From positions 1 through 25,460 of IMG/VR virus record IMGVR_UViG_3300031673_000434: DNA of 25,460 bases. One strand, given 5' to 3'. Positions 6,002 through 14,553 of this stretch are shown here, piece by piece (position 1 is the stretch's first letter; each line of letters opens with the position of its first letter). The position numbers were made by a program, and so were the translations under genes. Under the pieces are notes generated by a model that made no database searches, was not told the DNA's origin, and was given only the letters and a program-made list of their open reading frames with translations. The DNA is from a virus.

Positions 6002-8148
6002 TGTATAATCATAAGATTGCCACTAGGTTCTCAGAGCGAACTAAGAAGCGCCATCATGCAATGCGGCAGGTAGTCATTGCACAGGAAGCAAAGTATACAC
6101 AGAAGCCGGCTCTTCTATCTTCACTTCCCCGCTATGGAGCAATAGCTGCGGTGCTGCCTCTCTTATGCCTATCTGCATGGGCTATCGATGCAGTAGCCGT
6201 TCCCAACTTCCTAGCTCTATTCAAATCCGGCCCTACTATCGCGGTCGCTATCTTCGCCTCGATAATGGCATGCGTTGGAGTTCTTGACGCGACTCCAATC
6301 CTAGACGGGAAGAGACGCGTAGAGGTTCTATTCCACCGCACGGCGTCATGGACTATTGGGGAGACTCAGGAGCAATGTTGGAATCGTATGCGGTCGATAG
6401 ACGTCACTGCTTCAGTTGACTGCTACCCTGACGAGTATCCCGGCAAGGTGATATCAGTTCGTCCTGTGGCGGACATCGTCGAGAAGGGCCTACCGTCGCT
6501 CATGCAGATGGCCGACAAAGATCGGCCCTGCGTCACTCTCGACCTGACCGACGCCGAGATCGCCGGCCTCAGCACTCGCACACGAAAGATCGACGCCGAG
6601 ACGGAGCGGCCGGTGGCCGTCACGCTCGACGACCGCCACGGCGCGATCCTTTCCGATCTTGTCGAGAAGTACGGCTCGCGCGAAGCCGTCGAGGTCGCCG
6701 AGCAGACGGCGGACATCGAGGCGAAGGCGGCCGGGCTCACGCCCGAGATCCCCCACGAGCCGCACACGTTCACGCTCGACGTCCAGCGCCTCCGCAAGGC
6801 GCTCCCACCCACCGTCACGCACACAGGCACGGGCATGTATTGGGTCAAGGCTGCGCCGACGCATAACGACGACACACAGTCGGGCGCCGTCGCGGGCCAG
6901 GTCGTGACGCTCGTCACCGGCGGACTCGGCAGCGCATCGGCCTACGCTGGCGGTTACGTCACGAACGCGACGCGCTCGGAGACGCGCGCAATCGTGTCTC
7001 ACACGGACACGACCGTCACGTTCGAAGGCGACCTCAGGAACTGGCTCGATACCGACGACCTCGACATTTACGACGCATGGAGCACGATTCAGGCGGCGTG
7101 CGTCCAGCTCTACACGGATCAGGGCACGACAGAGTTCACTGCCATGCAGTACGTCCGGATCTTCGCGGGCACATACGTTGAAAACGTAATACCAGCGGCA
7201 GGCCTAAATCCGGACGCAGACGGCGGCGAGTGGTTCATCATTGAAGGAGATCCAGCAGACGACCGCACCAACATCAACGTGAATGGTCCATTAACCACTT
7301 TCAACTTGAATTACGACGCAGCATACCTCCGCCACGTGTCCATCACTGCCGGTGGAGGGACGCAGTCCGTCGTAATAGGCGTTGGGACCACTACAGCACG
7401 CGTCCTGGATTGTGCGATTTCCAGTCACGTGTCGGGCCGCAACTGCATCCAAACATCAAATGACTTCCTGTTAGTCGCGGATTGCGTACTGGAGCCCGAC
7501 CCCGACGATGTTGGGGTCCAACAGGCCAGCATAGGTAGCCTTCACGTGCGGCGATGCCGCATCACTGGTCAATCATCCGGTTATGGCATCTACAACTTAT
7601 CTTACGGGCCAGTCACCGTCGAGGCCTGCGTCTTTGATAGTCTCACTGTTGGCATTGAAGGACCCAACAAAGAGTGGAGCCCTGCCGACGTCCGCAACTG
7701 CACGTTCTACAGTTGCACGTATGGTATGCGGATGACGGGTGGCGCGCCGCTCACCCTCATCAATAACATTTTCCATACGACTACGAACGTGATGCAGTAC
7801 CAAGTGAACCCAGACGAGGCATCTGGCAGTTATGCCGGGCCAGTACGCATGTACAACAACTGTTTCTATACGTATACGACATTCTGTGTTGCCCTCGTGG
7901 ATCGCACCTATTCTGAGTTCATCGCTCAAGACGGCGTGGACGCGACTGGCAACCTCGATGCAACCGACCCGCTCATGTCCGCGCCGGCGGCGGGCGACTT
8001 CAGCCTTGCTGCTGGTTCACCATGCATTCATACAGGGGTTGGTTCGGGTGTGTCTTATGATAGCGATGGTAATCCATTTGATCCATATCATCCAGACATG
8101 GGTGCAGTTGGCACTGGCATTGGGCCAAATGTTGTATATGGCTCTTAG
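6001..8148 (+). CDS. Membrane-anchored beta-helix protein (choice-of-anchor-Q-like C-terminus)
   Basis: A 715-residue protein. The ATG at 6001 has a perfect AGGAGG (5990-5995) 5 bases upstream and overlaps the fibre stop codon (TAATG); the reading frame stays open upstream but has no start signal there. A basic N-terminus (SERTKKRHH) is followed by two hydrophobic spans, about residues 44-66 (YGAIAAVLPLLCLSAWAIDA) and 77-96 (GPTIAVAIFASIMACVGVLD). A charged, probably helical middle follows, then a pectate-lyase-like beta-helix from about 390 to 640 with rungs like PADVRNCTFYSCTYGMRMTG. The end (DPLMSAPAAGDFSLAAGSP, then PFDPYHPDMGAVG) resembles the conserved C-terminus of bacterial surface beta-helix proteins with the choice-of-anchor Q domain (DP.F..P..GDF.L..GSP.I..G.....D.GA). 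Roughly 6430-7150 is far more GC-rich than either flank, suggesting an acquired segment. It may be a second spike or a membrane-tethered surface enzyme expressed late. Confidence 0.75.
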   Translation: MYNHKIATRFSERTKKRHHAMRQVVIAQEAKYTQKPALLSSLPRYGAIAAVLPLLCLSAWAIDAVAVPNFLALFKSGPTIAVAIFASIMACVGVLDATPILDGKRRVEVLFHRTASWTIGETQEQCWNRMRSIDVTASVDCYPDEYPGKVISVRPVADIVEKGLPSLMQMADKDRPCVTLDLTDAEIAGLSTRTRKIDAETERPVAVTLDDRHGAILSDLVEKYGSREAVEVAEQTADIEAKAAGLTPEIPHEPHTFTLDVQRLRKALPPTVTHTGTGMYWVKAAPTHNDDTQSGAVAGQVVTLVTGGLGSASAYAGGYVTNATRSETRAIVSHTDTTVTFEGDLRNWLDTDDLDIYDAWSTIQAACVQLYTDQGTTEFTAMQYVRIFAGTYVENVIPAAGLNPDADGGEWFIIEGDPADDRTNINVNGPLTTFNLNYDAAYLRHVSITAGGGTQSVVIGVGTTTARVLDCAISSHVSGRNCIQTSNDFLLVADCVLEPDPDDVGVQQASIGSLHVRRCRITGQSSGYGIYNLSYGPVTVEACVFDSLTVGIEGPNKEWSPADVRNCTFYSCTYGMRMTGGAPLTLINNIFHTTTNVMQYQVNPDEASGSYAGPVRMYNNCFYTYTTFCVALVDRTYSEFIAQDGVDATGNLDATDPLMSAPAAGDFSLAAGSPCIHTGVGSGVSYDSDGNPFDPYHPDMGAVGTGIGPNVVYGS

Positions 8149-8163
8149 TTAAGGTTGATTATA

Positions 8164-9807
8164 GTGCACGCGCTGTTGAAAGAACTTAGTGAACGAGTAG
8201 CCACAGGACTCGTCCGACGGAGCATTACAACATGCTCCCGTTGGGCCGAGCAGTACCGTGTCATGGGTCAACCTTACCCCGGTCCTTGGAGTTTCAAGCA
8301 TCATCCGTGGTGCCGTGAGATGCACGATTGCCAAGTCGATATGGTTGGACAGAAGGGCGCGCAGCTAGGCTTCACCGAGACAGCGCTCAATAAGGTCTTC
8401 TTTGCTATTGACGTGCGAGCTGCCTCAGTATTGTATGTGTTACCAGCAAGTACGCCTGATGCCTCGGACTTTTCTACATCACGCTTCGATCCGGCCCTTG
8501 AGTCATCAGATCATCTTAGGAAACTTTTCTCTGATGTCAAAAACATCGGCCATAAGCGTGCTGGTCAGGCGAACCTATTCATCCGTGGTAGCAGGAGCAG
8601 GAGCCAACTTAAGTCGATACCTGTTGGTATCATTATTTTTGACGAAGTAGATGAAATGGTTCAGGATAACATCCCGCTTGCTTTCGAGCGCATGTCTGGA
8701 CAAGTAGAGAAACAGAAATTCCTCCTTTCAACGCCAACAATCGCAGGCTACGGCATCAATGCGTATTTCCAGAATAGTACACAGGGAGAGTTTTTCTTTA
8801 AGTGCCCCGCCTGCAGTAAGTGGACACAATGTGTCTTTCCAGAATCTATTGTCATTACAGCGGAAGACTATAATGATCCTAAGATCAAAGACACACATCT
8901 TATCTGCACAGACTGTAAGGCAATCTTACCCCATGCCGGTAAAGTAGATTGGCTCTCAACTGGTAAATGGGTCGATGCGAAGCCACAAATGCCAATGAAA
9001 GGCTTCCATGTTTCACAGTTGTATTCAATGACTACTACACCAGCTGAATTAGCCGTGTCTTTCCTTAAGTCATCCTCAAATGCGGCAGATGAGCAAGAGT
9101 TTTATAACTCAAAACTCGGTCTAACACACACTGTTAAGGGCGCAAAAGTCTCAGAAGAAGATATTATCGCTTGTATCGGTGAACATATGATGAAGGATAA
9201 GTCTACAGGCTTTATCACAATGGGCGTCGATATCGGTAAGTACCTTCACTGTGAAATCGTAGAGTGGAGAGTCCCTAAGCATAGACCTACACCAGATGTT
9301 AATCTTTTAGCCAAGGCCAAAGTTGTGCACGCCTGTAAAGTGAAAGAGTTTAATGACCTGCACGCATTAATGCGAAGGTTCCGCGTAAGATCATGTGTCG
9401 TTGACGCACAACCTGAGCGCCGTAAAGCGTTTGAATTCGCTGAAATGTATGCTGGTCGTGTGAAACTTTGTTTCTATGGCCGTGGTGTCAGAAGCCGGAC
9501 AATCAATGTGCACACAGACCGTGATCAAACAATCACGGTTGATAGGACAAACTGGCTCGATGTATCTTTGGGTCGATTCTTTCGTGGTAGTATCACATTA
9601 CCGAAAGATATTCCACTTGAGTACCGCAAACATGTACAGGCTTTGACACGCATATATAAAAAGGATGCTGATGGTAATCCTATTGGTATATATGTTAAGG
9701 CCGATAATGATGCGGATCACTATGCTCATGCTCGTAACTATTCTGAAATCGCGCTACTTCTCGGACTGTCTTTAGGTAAGTCACAAGATATAAGGAGCGC
9801 CCCGTGA
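8164..9807 (+). CDS. terL: Terminase large subunit, lambda gpA type
   Basis: A 547-residue packaging ATPase-nuclease. GTG at 8164 is preferred because TAAGG (8150-8154) lies 9 bases upstream; TTG at 8155 abuts that site. The deviant Walker A is K64-GAQLGFTE, aligning with lambda gpA KSARVGYSK, in which the lysine sits at the start of the loop. Walker B is IIIFDE with D160 and E161. Two CxxC pairs (C214/C217 and C248/C251) form the zinc knuckle common in this family. The RuvC-like nuclease acids are D356 (GVDIG), D414 (VVDAQ) and D518-H519 (DADHYAHA). This motor would fill the procapsid through the portal encoded next, with which it overlaps by GTGA. Apart from the missing classical GKT lysine, which is normal for this subgroup, every expected motif is present. 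Confidence 0.93.
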   Translation: MHALLKELSERVATGLVRRSITTCSRWAEQYRVMGQPYPGPWSFKHHPWCREMHDCQVDMVGQKGAQLGFTETALNKVFFAIDVRAASVLYVLPASTPDASDFSTSRFDPALESSDHLRKLFSDVKNIGHKRAGQANLFIRGSRSRSQLKSIPVGIIIFDEVDEMVQDNIPLAFERMSGQVEKQKFLLSTPTIAGYGINAYFQNSTQGEFFFKCPACSKWTQCVFPESIVITAEDYNDPKIKDTHLICTDCKAILPHAGKVDWLSTGKWVDAKPQMPMKGFHVSQLYSMTTTPAELAVSFLKSSSNAADEQEFYNSKLGLTHTVKGAKVSEEDIIACIGEHMMKDKSTGFITMGVDIGKYLHCEIVEWRVPKHRPTPDVNLLAKAKVVHACKVKEFNDLHALMRRFRVRSCVVDAQPERRKAFEFAEMYAGRVKLCFYGRGVRSRTINVHTDRDQTITVDRTNWLDVSLGRFFRGSITLPKDIPLEYRKHVQALTRIYKKDADGNPIGIYVKADNDADHYAHARNYSEIALLLGLSLGKSQDIRSAP

Positions 9808-11549
9808 ATCTAAATATAAAAGACATTACACATCCAGATTATAATAGGTTATTATTGGCTTGGCGTAAGTACCGTCTTGTTTTCAAGGGCGGAGCTGATT
9901 TTATTGAAGCATATCTTAAGTCATTCAACTCACGGGAAGACCCAATAGATTTTTATACACGTAAAGATTTATCATATGCACCTTCACACGCTAAAGCTGC
10001 TGTAATGGAAGTGAAGAATGCAATCTTTCAGCGTATGCCAGAGATTAAGCGGGCAAATGGTACTGTCTCATATAAAGAAGCCGTCGCTGGTCGCAATAGG
10101 GGTGTAGATCATAACGGTAATACAATGAACGGCTTTATAGGCCGTTTGGTGCTTCCGGACCTGCTCTCTATCGGACGTATAGGTGTCTATGTAGATCGTC
10201 AGCCATTGCCCGAGGATGCTTCTAGGCTTGATACACAGGCAAATACCCCTTATCTTTACACGTTTGCGGCAGAAGATATCCGTAGTTGGACAGTTGATCC
10301 AATAACACAGCAGCTTAAGACTTTATTGCTGCGTGATTCTGTTGATTATATTGATGAAGATACCGGATTAGTTAGTGATACTGTTCAACAGTTCCGCTTA
10401 CTACAAGCTGTAAATGGTACTGTAAAAATTACGATTTATGACGTTGAAGGCGTTGCGAAAGAAACTAGTATACTTAATATTCCAGCCATACCATTTGTAG
10501 TTTTTGAATTATCACATAGTCTTTTAATCGACATTGCAGATCATCAGATAGCCTTACTAAATCTAGCGTCATCTGACATGAATTATGCTATTAAAAGCAA
10601 CTTCCCGTTTTATGTTGAGCAATATGACCCTCAAGCAGAGATGTCATTCCTACGCACAGCTATTGATGAACAATCAGATATCGGTGAGGCGCTTGGTGAT
10701 GGCACAGCAGGTGAGGCAGCTGATGCCGCTATCGCTAAAGACCAGAGTATCAAAGTTGGTGTGACACAAGGTCGTCGTCACCCAATCGGTACAGACGCTC
10801 CTGGCTTTATTGCGCCACCGACAGCCCCGCTTCTCGCTAGTATGGAGAAACAGGAGCAGATTAAGGCTGAAATACTCCAGCTAATCAACTTAGCAGTTAC
10901 GACTCTCAAGCCTTCACGCGCATCAGCAGAGAGTAAGCGTGAAGATGCTAAGGGTCTTGAGGCTGGTCTATCATATGTTGGCTTAGAACTTGAGTATGGC
11001 GAACGACAGATTCAAGTAATTTGGGCAATGTATGAAGATTCCCAAATCGATCCGTCAGTTACTTACCCTCAGAACTATAGTCTGCGTACTGACGAATCAC
11101 GGCGGCAAGAAGCTAAAGAACTTTTAGAGTTCATGCCACAAATGCCCTCAAAAGATGCGCAAAAAGAGTTGGCTAAAGAGGTCGCAGAAATTTTATTAGG
11201 TCATAGAGTATCAGATCAGGAACTCCAGAAGGTTCGTAACCAAATTGACAATGCAGAAGTTATCGTTATTGACCCTAAAGTTATCTCAATGGACCTTGAA
11301 AATGGGTTAGTTAGCACGAAGACTGCCAGTGAGGCGCGTCTGTACCCCAAGGGTGATGTTAAGATCGCACAGAAGGAACATGCGGAACGGGCCGCTGCAA
11401 TTGTGGCCGCACAAAAGGGTGACGCTGCACGGGGATCAGAGGATACAGACCCCGACCCAAAGAAGTCAGCAACCATCGAGAAAGCAGCTTCACGTAATAC
11501 TGATAAAGATGTAATAGTCAAGGATAAGACACGCGGAGAGGAACGATAA
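9804..11549 (+). CDS. Portal protein
   Basis: A 581-residue protein starting at GTG 9804, with AAGGAG (9792-9797) 6 bases upstream and a 4-base overlap with terL. The N-terminal half carries a portal-like signature: HPDYNRLLLAWRKYR, a long helical lead-in, then LPDLLSIGRIGVYVDRQP, where portal subunits of the DUF4055-like group have a conserved G-R-x-G-x-x-V-D. The C-terminal third is helical, with KQEQIKAEILQLINLAV and ASAESKREDAKGLEAGL, matching the stem/crown helices, and ends in a Lys/Asp-rich tail. Twelve copies would form the DNA channel at one capsid vertex, contacting the terminase outside and the connector encoded next. Assignment rests on length, position and these motifs; the exact family is less sure than the role. 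Confidence 0.88.
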   Translation: MNLNIKDITHPDYNRLLLAWRKYRLVFKGGADFIEAYLKSFNSREDPIDFYTRKDLSYAPSHAKAAVMEVKNAIFQRMPEIKRANGTVSYKEAVAGRNRGVDHNGNTMNGFIGRLVLPDLLSIGRIGVYVDRQPLPEDASRLDTQANTPYLYTFAAEDIRSWTVDPITQQLKTLLLRDSVDYIDEDTGLVSDTVQQFRLLQAVNGTVKITIYDVEGVAKETSILNIPAIPFVVFELSHSLLIDIADHQIALLNLASSDMNYAIKSNFPFYVEQYDPQAEMSFLRTAIDEQSDIGEALGDGTAGEAADAAIAKDQSIKVGVTQGRRHPIGTDAPGFIAPPTAPLLASMEKQEQIKAEILQLINLAVTTLKPSRASAESKREDAKGLEAGLSYVGLELEYGERQIQVIWAMYEDSQIDPSVTYPQNYSLRTDESRRQEAKELLEFMPQMPSKDAQKELAKEVAEILLGHRVSDQELQKVRNQIDNAEVIVIDPKVISMDLENGLVSTKTASEARLYPKGDVKIAQKEHAERAAAIVAAQKGDAARGSEDTDPDPKKSATIEKAASRNTDKDVIVKDKTRGEER

Positions 11550-11551
11550 GC

Positions 11552-11992
11552 ATGTACGCTACGAGAGCCGAGGCGACTGCTTATTTCTTAGGACGCCTCA
11601 ATAGTGAGGCATATGATGACGCTGACGAAGCTGATCAAACAGCAGCATTAACTATGGCTACTATGTTAATGGACAGGCTCAACTACAGAGGGGACAAAGC
11701 TGATAGTGCACAAACATTGCAGTTCCCGCGTGGCTCGGATACTGCAATACCAGAAGACATCAAGAATGCTTGCGCTGAAATAGCATTAGCATTACTTGAT
11801 GGGGTTGACCCGGAACTGGAGTTCGAGAACCTGAGAATGAAGTCTCAGGCTTATGGGGTTATCAAATCTACCTATGAGGGTACACGATCTCCTGAGCACA
11901 CTGTGGCCGGAATCCCAAGTAGTCTGGCTTGGAGATTCATGAAGCCATATTTACGGAGTGTTCAGACCGTGAACATGCATAGGGTGTCCTAG
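11552..11992 (+). CDS. Head-tail connector/adaptor protein (DnaT-like/gp6-like fold)
   Basis: A 146-residue protein whose ATG at 11552 begins 2 bases after the portal stop; GAGAGG lies upstream. Helices with a TQAALTMATMLMDRLNYRG-type segment are followed by LQFPRGS and IPEDIKNACAEIALALL. That combination (a QFPR or QWPR turn, then IP-x-x-x-K/x-A-x-E-x-A) is the hallmark of short phage adaptors often labelled DnaT-like or connector proteins. Such adaptors form a ring beneath the portal and prepare it for the head-closure and tail proteins. Placement between portal and scaffold is slightly early compared with lambda or HK97, but common in phages with P22-type coat proteins. Confidence 0.78.
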   Translation: MYATRAEATAYFLGRLNSEAYDDADEADQTAALTMATMLMDRLNYRGDKADSAQTLQFPRGSDTAIPEDIKNACAEIALALLDGVDPELEFENLRMKSQAYGVIKSTYEGTRSPEHTVAGIPSSLAWRFMKPYLRSVQTVNMHRVS

Positions 11993-12000
11993 GAGGACCG

Positions 12001-12846
12001 ATGTTACTGAGCGCTAAGATTGTTAAGATTGTTAAGTATTGGAAGCCGGTATACGACGATGCGTCCGAAGCAGCAGCAGTTGCGGCCGCAGCAGCCGCCG
12101 AAGAAGCAGCAGCTGCTGCTGAAAAGGCTGCCGCCGAAAAGGCCGCTAAGGCCAAAGGTAGTGAGGGTAAGACATTTACACAGGATGAGCTTAATGCCAT
12201 ACTTGCAAAAGACCGCCGCGAGCATAAAGAGAAAAATAGTTCTCTCTTAGATGAGATCGAGGCTCTAAAAGCCAAGCAGAATCTCACCAATGAGGAGCGA
12301 GAGAATCTTGAAGCAAAGGTAAAAGAATTACGTCAGACAAATATGACTGCCGAACAGCTTAAGAAAGAACAGGAAGAGAAGCTTCGCACCGATTATGAAG
12401 GAAAGTTAACAGCCGCACTCCGTGAGAAGGAAGACTGGAAGAAGCTTTTCACAACGACTGAGATTCAGCGATCTATTGTAGATGCCGCCGCGGCACACGA
12501 AGCGTATGTCCCCGCGCAGGTTGTGGCGATATTAGGACCGACTACACGCCTTTCGGAAGCTCTTGATGATGAGGGTAAGCCGACTGGCAAGTACACTCCG
12601 TTGGTATCCTTACAGGATGTCAAGGAGGGCAAGCCGATTACTCTTGAACTGACTCCAGAAGATGCAGTCAAGAGGATGTCTGAGATGGATCAATTCCTGA
12701 ATCTTTTCAAAGGAAAGGGTGCAGGAGGTATTGGTGGTCAGAATCGTGGTGGTAGCGGCAAAGGTGGCAAACTGACTCAAGCCGAAGCTGCTTCCAAAGG
12801 ACCGGAATTCTATCGGAAATGGGTGAAGGAGAATCCAGATGCATAG
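12001..12846 (+). CDS. Capsid scaffolding protein
   Basis: A 281-residue protein. The ATG at 12001 has AGGAGG (11991-11996) 4 bases upstream, overlapping the previous stop. An Ala/Glu/Lys-rich low-complexity segment (residues about 20-56) leads to KTFTQDELNAILAKDRREHK, a typical phage scaffold start, then a long coiled coil to about 150. A more globular part follows (AAAHEAYVPAQVVAILGP), then a Gly-rich flexible stretch (GAGGIGGQNRGGSG) and a basic C-terminal helix ending WVKENPDA. P22-type coat proteins require an internal scaffold that leaves the procapsid, with a C-terminal helix that binds coat. Residues 12-18 read KYWKPVY, which recurs at the start of the coat protein. The gene overlaps the coat start by 8 bases. 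No protease domain is visible. Confidence 0.85.
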   Translation: MLLSAKIVKIVKYWKPVYDDASEAAAVAAAAAAEEAAAAAEKAAAEKAAKAKGSEGKTFTQDELNAILAKDRREHKEKNSSLLDEIEALKAKQNLTNEERENLEAKVKELRQTNMTAEQLKKEQEEKLRTDYEGKLTAALREKEDWKKLFTTTEIQRSIVDAAAAHEAYVPAQVVAILGPTTRLSEALDDEGKPTGKYTPLVSLQDVKEGKPITLELTPEDAVKRMSEMDQFLNLFKGKGAGGIGGQNRGGSGKGGKLTQAEAASKGPEFYRKWVKENPDA

Positions 12847-14230
12847 ACTTATCAAGAAGTATTGGAAACCCGTATACGCAAACGATAACTCCGCGCTAAT
12901 CCCTGAGTTATGGGCGCAGGAGGCTCTTCGTGTTCTTGATGCTAATCTCGTTGCTGCAAATCTTGTCTATCGTGATTTTGATGAAAAGGTTGCGGCCTTT
13001 GGTGATACGGTCAATGCCCATAGGCCGGCAAGTTTTACCATGAAGCGCAAGGTTGATACTGATGCTGTAACCGTGCAGGACGCAACGTCCACAAACGTGG
13101 CCGTTTTACTCGATCAGCACCTTCACACCTCTTTCCTGATTCGTGACGGGGAAGAGAGCAAGAGCTTCAAGTCGCTTCGTGATATGTACCTCACTCGTGC
13201 TGTTATGTCGCTCGCTCAGGGTATTGACCAGATCGTGCTTCTGCAGGTCTATGAGTTCCTTGCCAACTTGCAGGGTAAGATTGGCACTGCGCTTACAGCA
13301 GCGTCACTTATTGCCGTTCGTGAGAAGTTCAACGATCTTAATGCCCCGTTGGATGGCCGAAATCTTCTTCTTACGTCTTCGCAGGAAGCGGACCTACTTG
13401 CTGTTGACAGCCTAGTAGCTGCCGATAAGGTTGGCGATGAAGGTTCGGCTCTACGTGCTGGATCACTTGGTACCAAGTACGGTATCAATATGTTCATGTC
13501 ACAGAACGCTCCGAGCGTTGCAGCTGGCAGCACAGTCACAACCGACATGGCCATCAACCTCGGTGCTGGCTATGCTATTGGTAGCACGGTACTAGTCGTT
13601 GACGGCGGAAACACCACGGCTGTCGCTGGTGAGTGGTGCACAATTGCTGGTGACAACACTCCTCAGCTTATCACTGCTGTTACCGGTGGTTCTATAGTTA
13701 CTGGAATCACGATTTCACCGGGCCTCCGCTCGGCAGTCGTAGATGATGCAGTTGTGACTGTTTACAATTCAGGTGCCATCAACGAAGCTGCGACACCCGG
13801 ATACGCATCTGGTTGGAGTAAGGACATCGTAATCGATGGCTTTACAGTTGCGCCGAAGACCGGCCAACTTATAACAACTGGTGTTGCTGGCACATATAAG
13901 TATGGTGCCATGCCCACACCTACGACTGTTCTTATGCTTCTCAACCGTGCATTGGATGCGGCCCTTTCCAATGACGAAGTTGTTGGTGTTGGTCCTATGG
14001 GTCAGTATGGTCTGGCACTGCACAGGGATGCAATTGCGCTCGTTACACGGCCTCTTGCTACACCTATGCAGGGAACTGGTGCGCAGTCAGCCGTTATTAA
14101 CTTTAACGGTCTTTCGATTCGCGTCACGATCACATACGAAGGTCGCAATCAGGGCCACCTTGTAACTGTTGACCTTCTTTGTGGGGTCAAGACTCTCAAT
14201 AGTTCACTCGGTGTGCCGCTTGTATCGTAA
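12839..14230 (+). CDS. Major capsid protein, P22 coat-type HK97 fold
   Basis: A 463-residue coat protein. The ATG at 12839 has GAAGGAG about 7 bases upstream, inside the scaffold gene. After an N-terminal extension containing KYWKPVY (residues 7-13), the sequence follows P22-like coat patterns: ALIPELWAQEALRVLDANLV, then AFGDTVNAHRP, and later APLDGRNLLLTSSQEADLL, where this family has a conserved PxDGR turn. Residues about 225-320 are Gly/Val/Thr-rich beta sequence (GSTVTTDMAINLGAGYAIGS, then VAGEWCTIAGD), consistent with the inserted domain of P22-type coats. The C-terminal part (ALHRDAIALVTRPLATP; SIRVTITYE) completes the fold. Absence of a prohead protease agrees with an uncleaved coat. 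A G-rich hairpin follows, probably making this the end of an abundant transcript. Confidence 0.88.
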   Translation: MHRLIKKYWKPVYANDNSALIPELWAQEALRVLDANLVAANLVYRDFDEKVAAFGDTVNAHRPASFTMKRKVDTDAVTVQDATSTNVAVLLDQHLHTSFLIRDGEESKSFKSLRDMYLTRAVMSLAQGIDQIVLLQVYEFLANLQGKIGTALTAASLIAVREKFNDLNAPLDGRNLLLTSSQEADLLAVDSLVAADKVGDEGSALRAGSLGTKYGINMFMSQNAPSVAAGSTVTTDMAINLGAGYAIGSTVLVVDGGNTTAVAGEWCTIAGDNTPQLITAVTGGSIVTGITISPGLRSAVVDDAVVTVYNSGAINEAATPGYASGWSKDIVIDGFTVAPKTGQLITTGVAGTYKYGAMPTPTTVLMLLNRALDAALSNDEVVGVGPMGQYGLALHRDAIALVTRPLATPMQGTGAQSAVINFNGLSIRVTITYEGRNQGHLVTVDLLCGVKTLNSSLGVPLVS

Positions 14231-14240
14231 GTAGTATTAG

Positions 14241-14270
14241 TGGTGGGTGGGGAACAGTCCCCACCCACTA
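14241..14270 (+). terminator. Strong hairpin after the coat gene (partial terminator or mRNA stabiliser)
   Basis: TGGGTGGGGA (14244-14253) pairs perfectly with TCCCCACCCA (14258-14267) around ACAG, and the stem extends by G-C, G-U and U-A pairs. No T-run follows, so full intrinsic termination is doubtful. Its place immediately downstream of the most abundant virion protein suggests control of read-through into the tail genes or protection of the coat mRNA 3' end. Confidence 0.55.
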
Positions 14271-14283
14271 AATGGAGACTACC

Positions 14284-14553
14284 GTGGACCAGTTATTCAA
14301 GTTCATAGAACAGTTTGGCATTCCTGCCGCGTTGGCCACGGGACTTATTATTTGGGCATACTACAAAGATAAGCGGCAAGAAATACGGTATGATAAAGTA
14401 TGCAGCAAGATTAATGAAGTACAGGACGAGCAGCGCAAAGAACTCTTAGAGATTTCGCTCAAGGCTATTATTGTTCAGGCAGAAGCGACAGCAGTTCAAA
14501 AAGAGTTCATTGAAGAATTTCGTAAGCGACCATGTATTGCGAGGGTGGAGTAA
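14284..14553 (+). CDS. Small single-span membrane protein, holin-like
   Basis: An 89-residue protein. GTG at 14284 is preferred: ATGGAG (14272-14277) lies 6 bases upstream, whereas the ATG at 14272 is part of that site. One hydrophobic span, about residues 9-25 (EQFGIPAALATGLIIWAYY), is followed by a charged helix likely to form a coiled coil (KINEVQDEQRKELLEISLKA). An N-terminal span plus a charged coiled coil resembles BhlA- or XhlA-like phage holin or lysis-accessory proteins. No endolysin gene is near, and the position between coat and head-closure genes is unusual for a holin. It could equally be a minor structural or membrane-associated assembly factor. Its stop overlaps the next start (TAATG). 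Confidence 0.6.
   Translation: MDQLFKFIEQFGIPAALATGLIIWAYYKDKRQEIRYDKVCSKINEVQDEQRKELLEISLKAIIVQAEATAVQKEFIEEFRKRPCIARVE

Noticed and set aside
6490-7002. Minus-strand 170-residue Arg-rich open frame
   Set aside because: It is a shadow of the GC-rich part of the beta-helix gene. High GC removes stop codons on the opposite strand, and the protein is Arg/Asp/Leu-biased without motifs.
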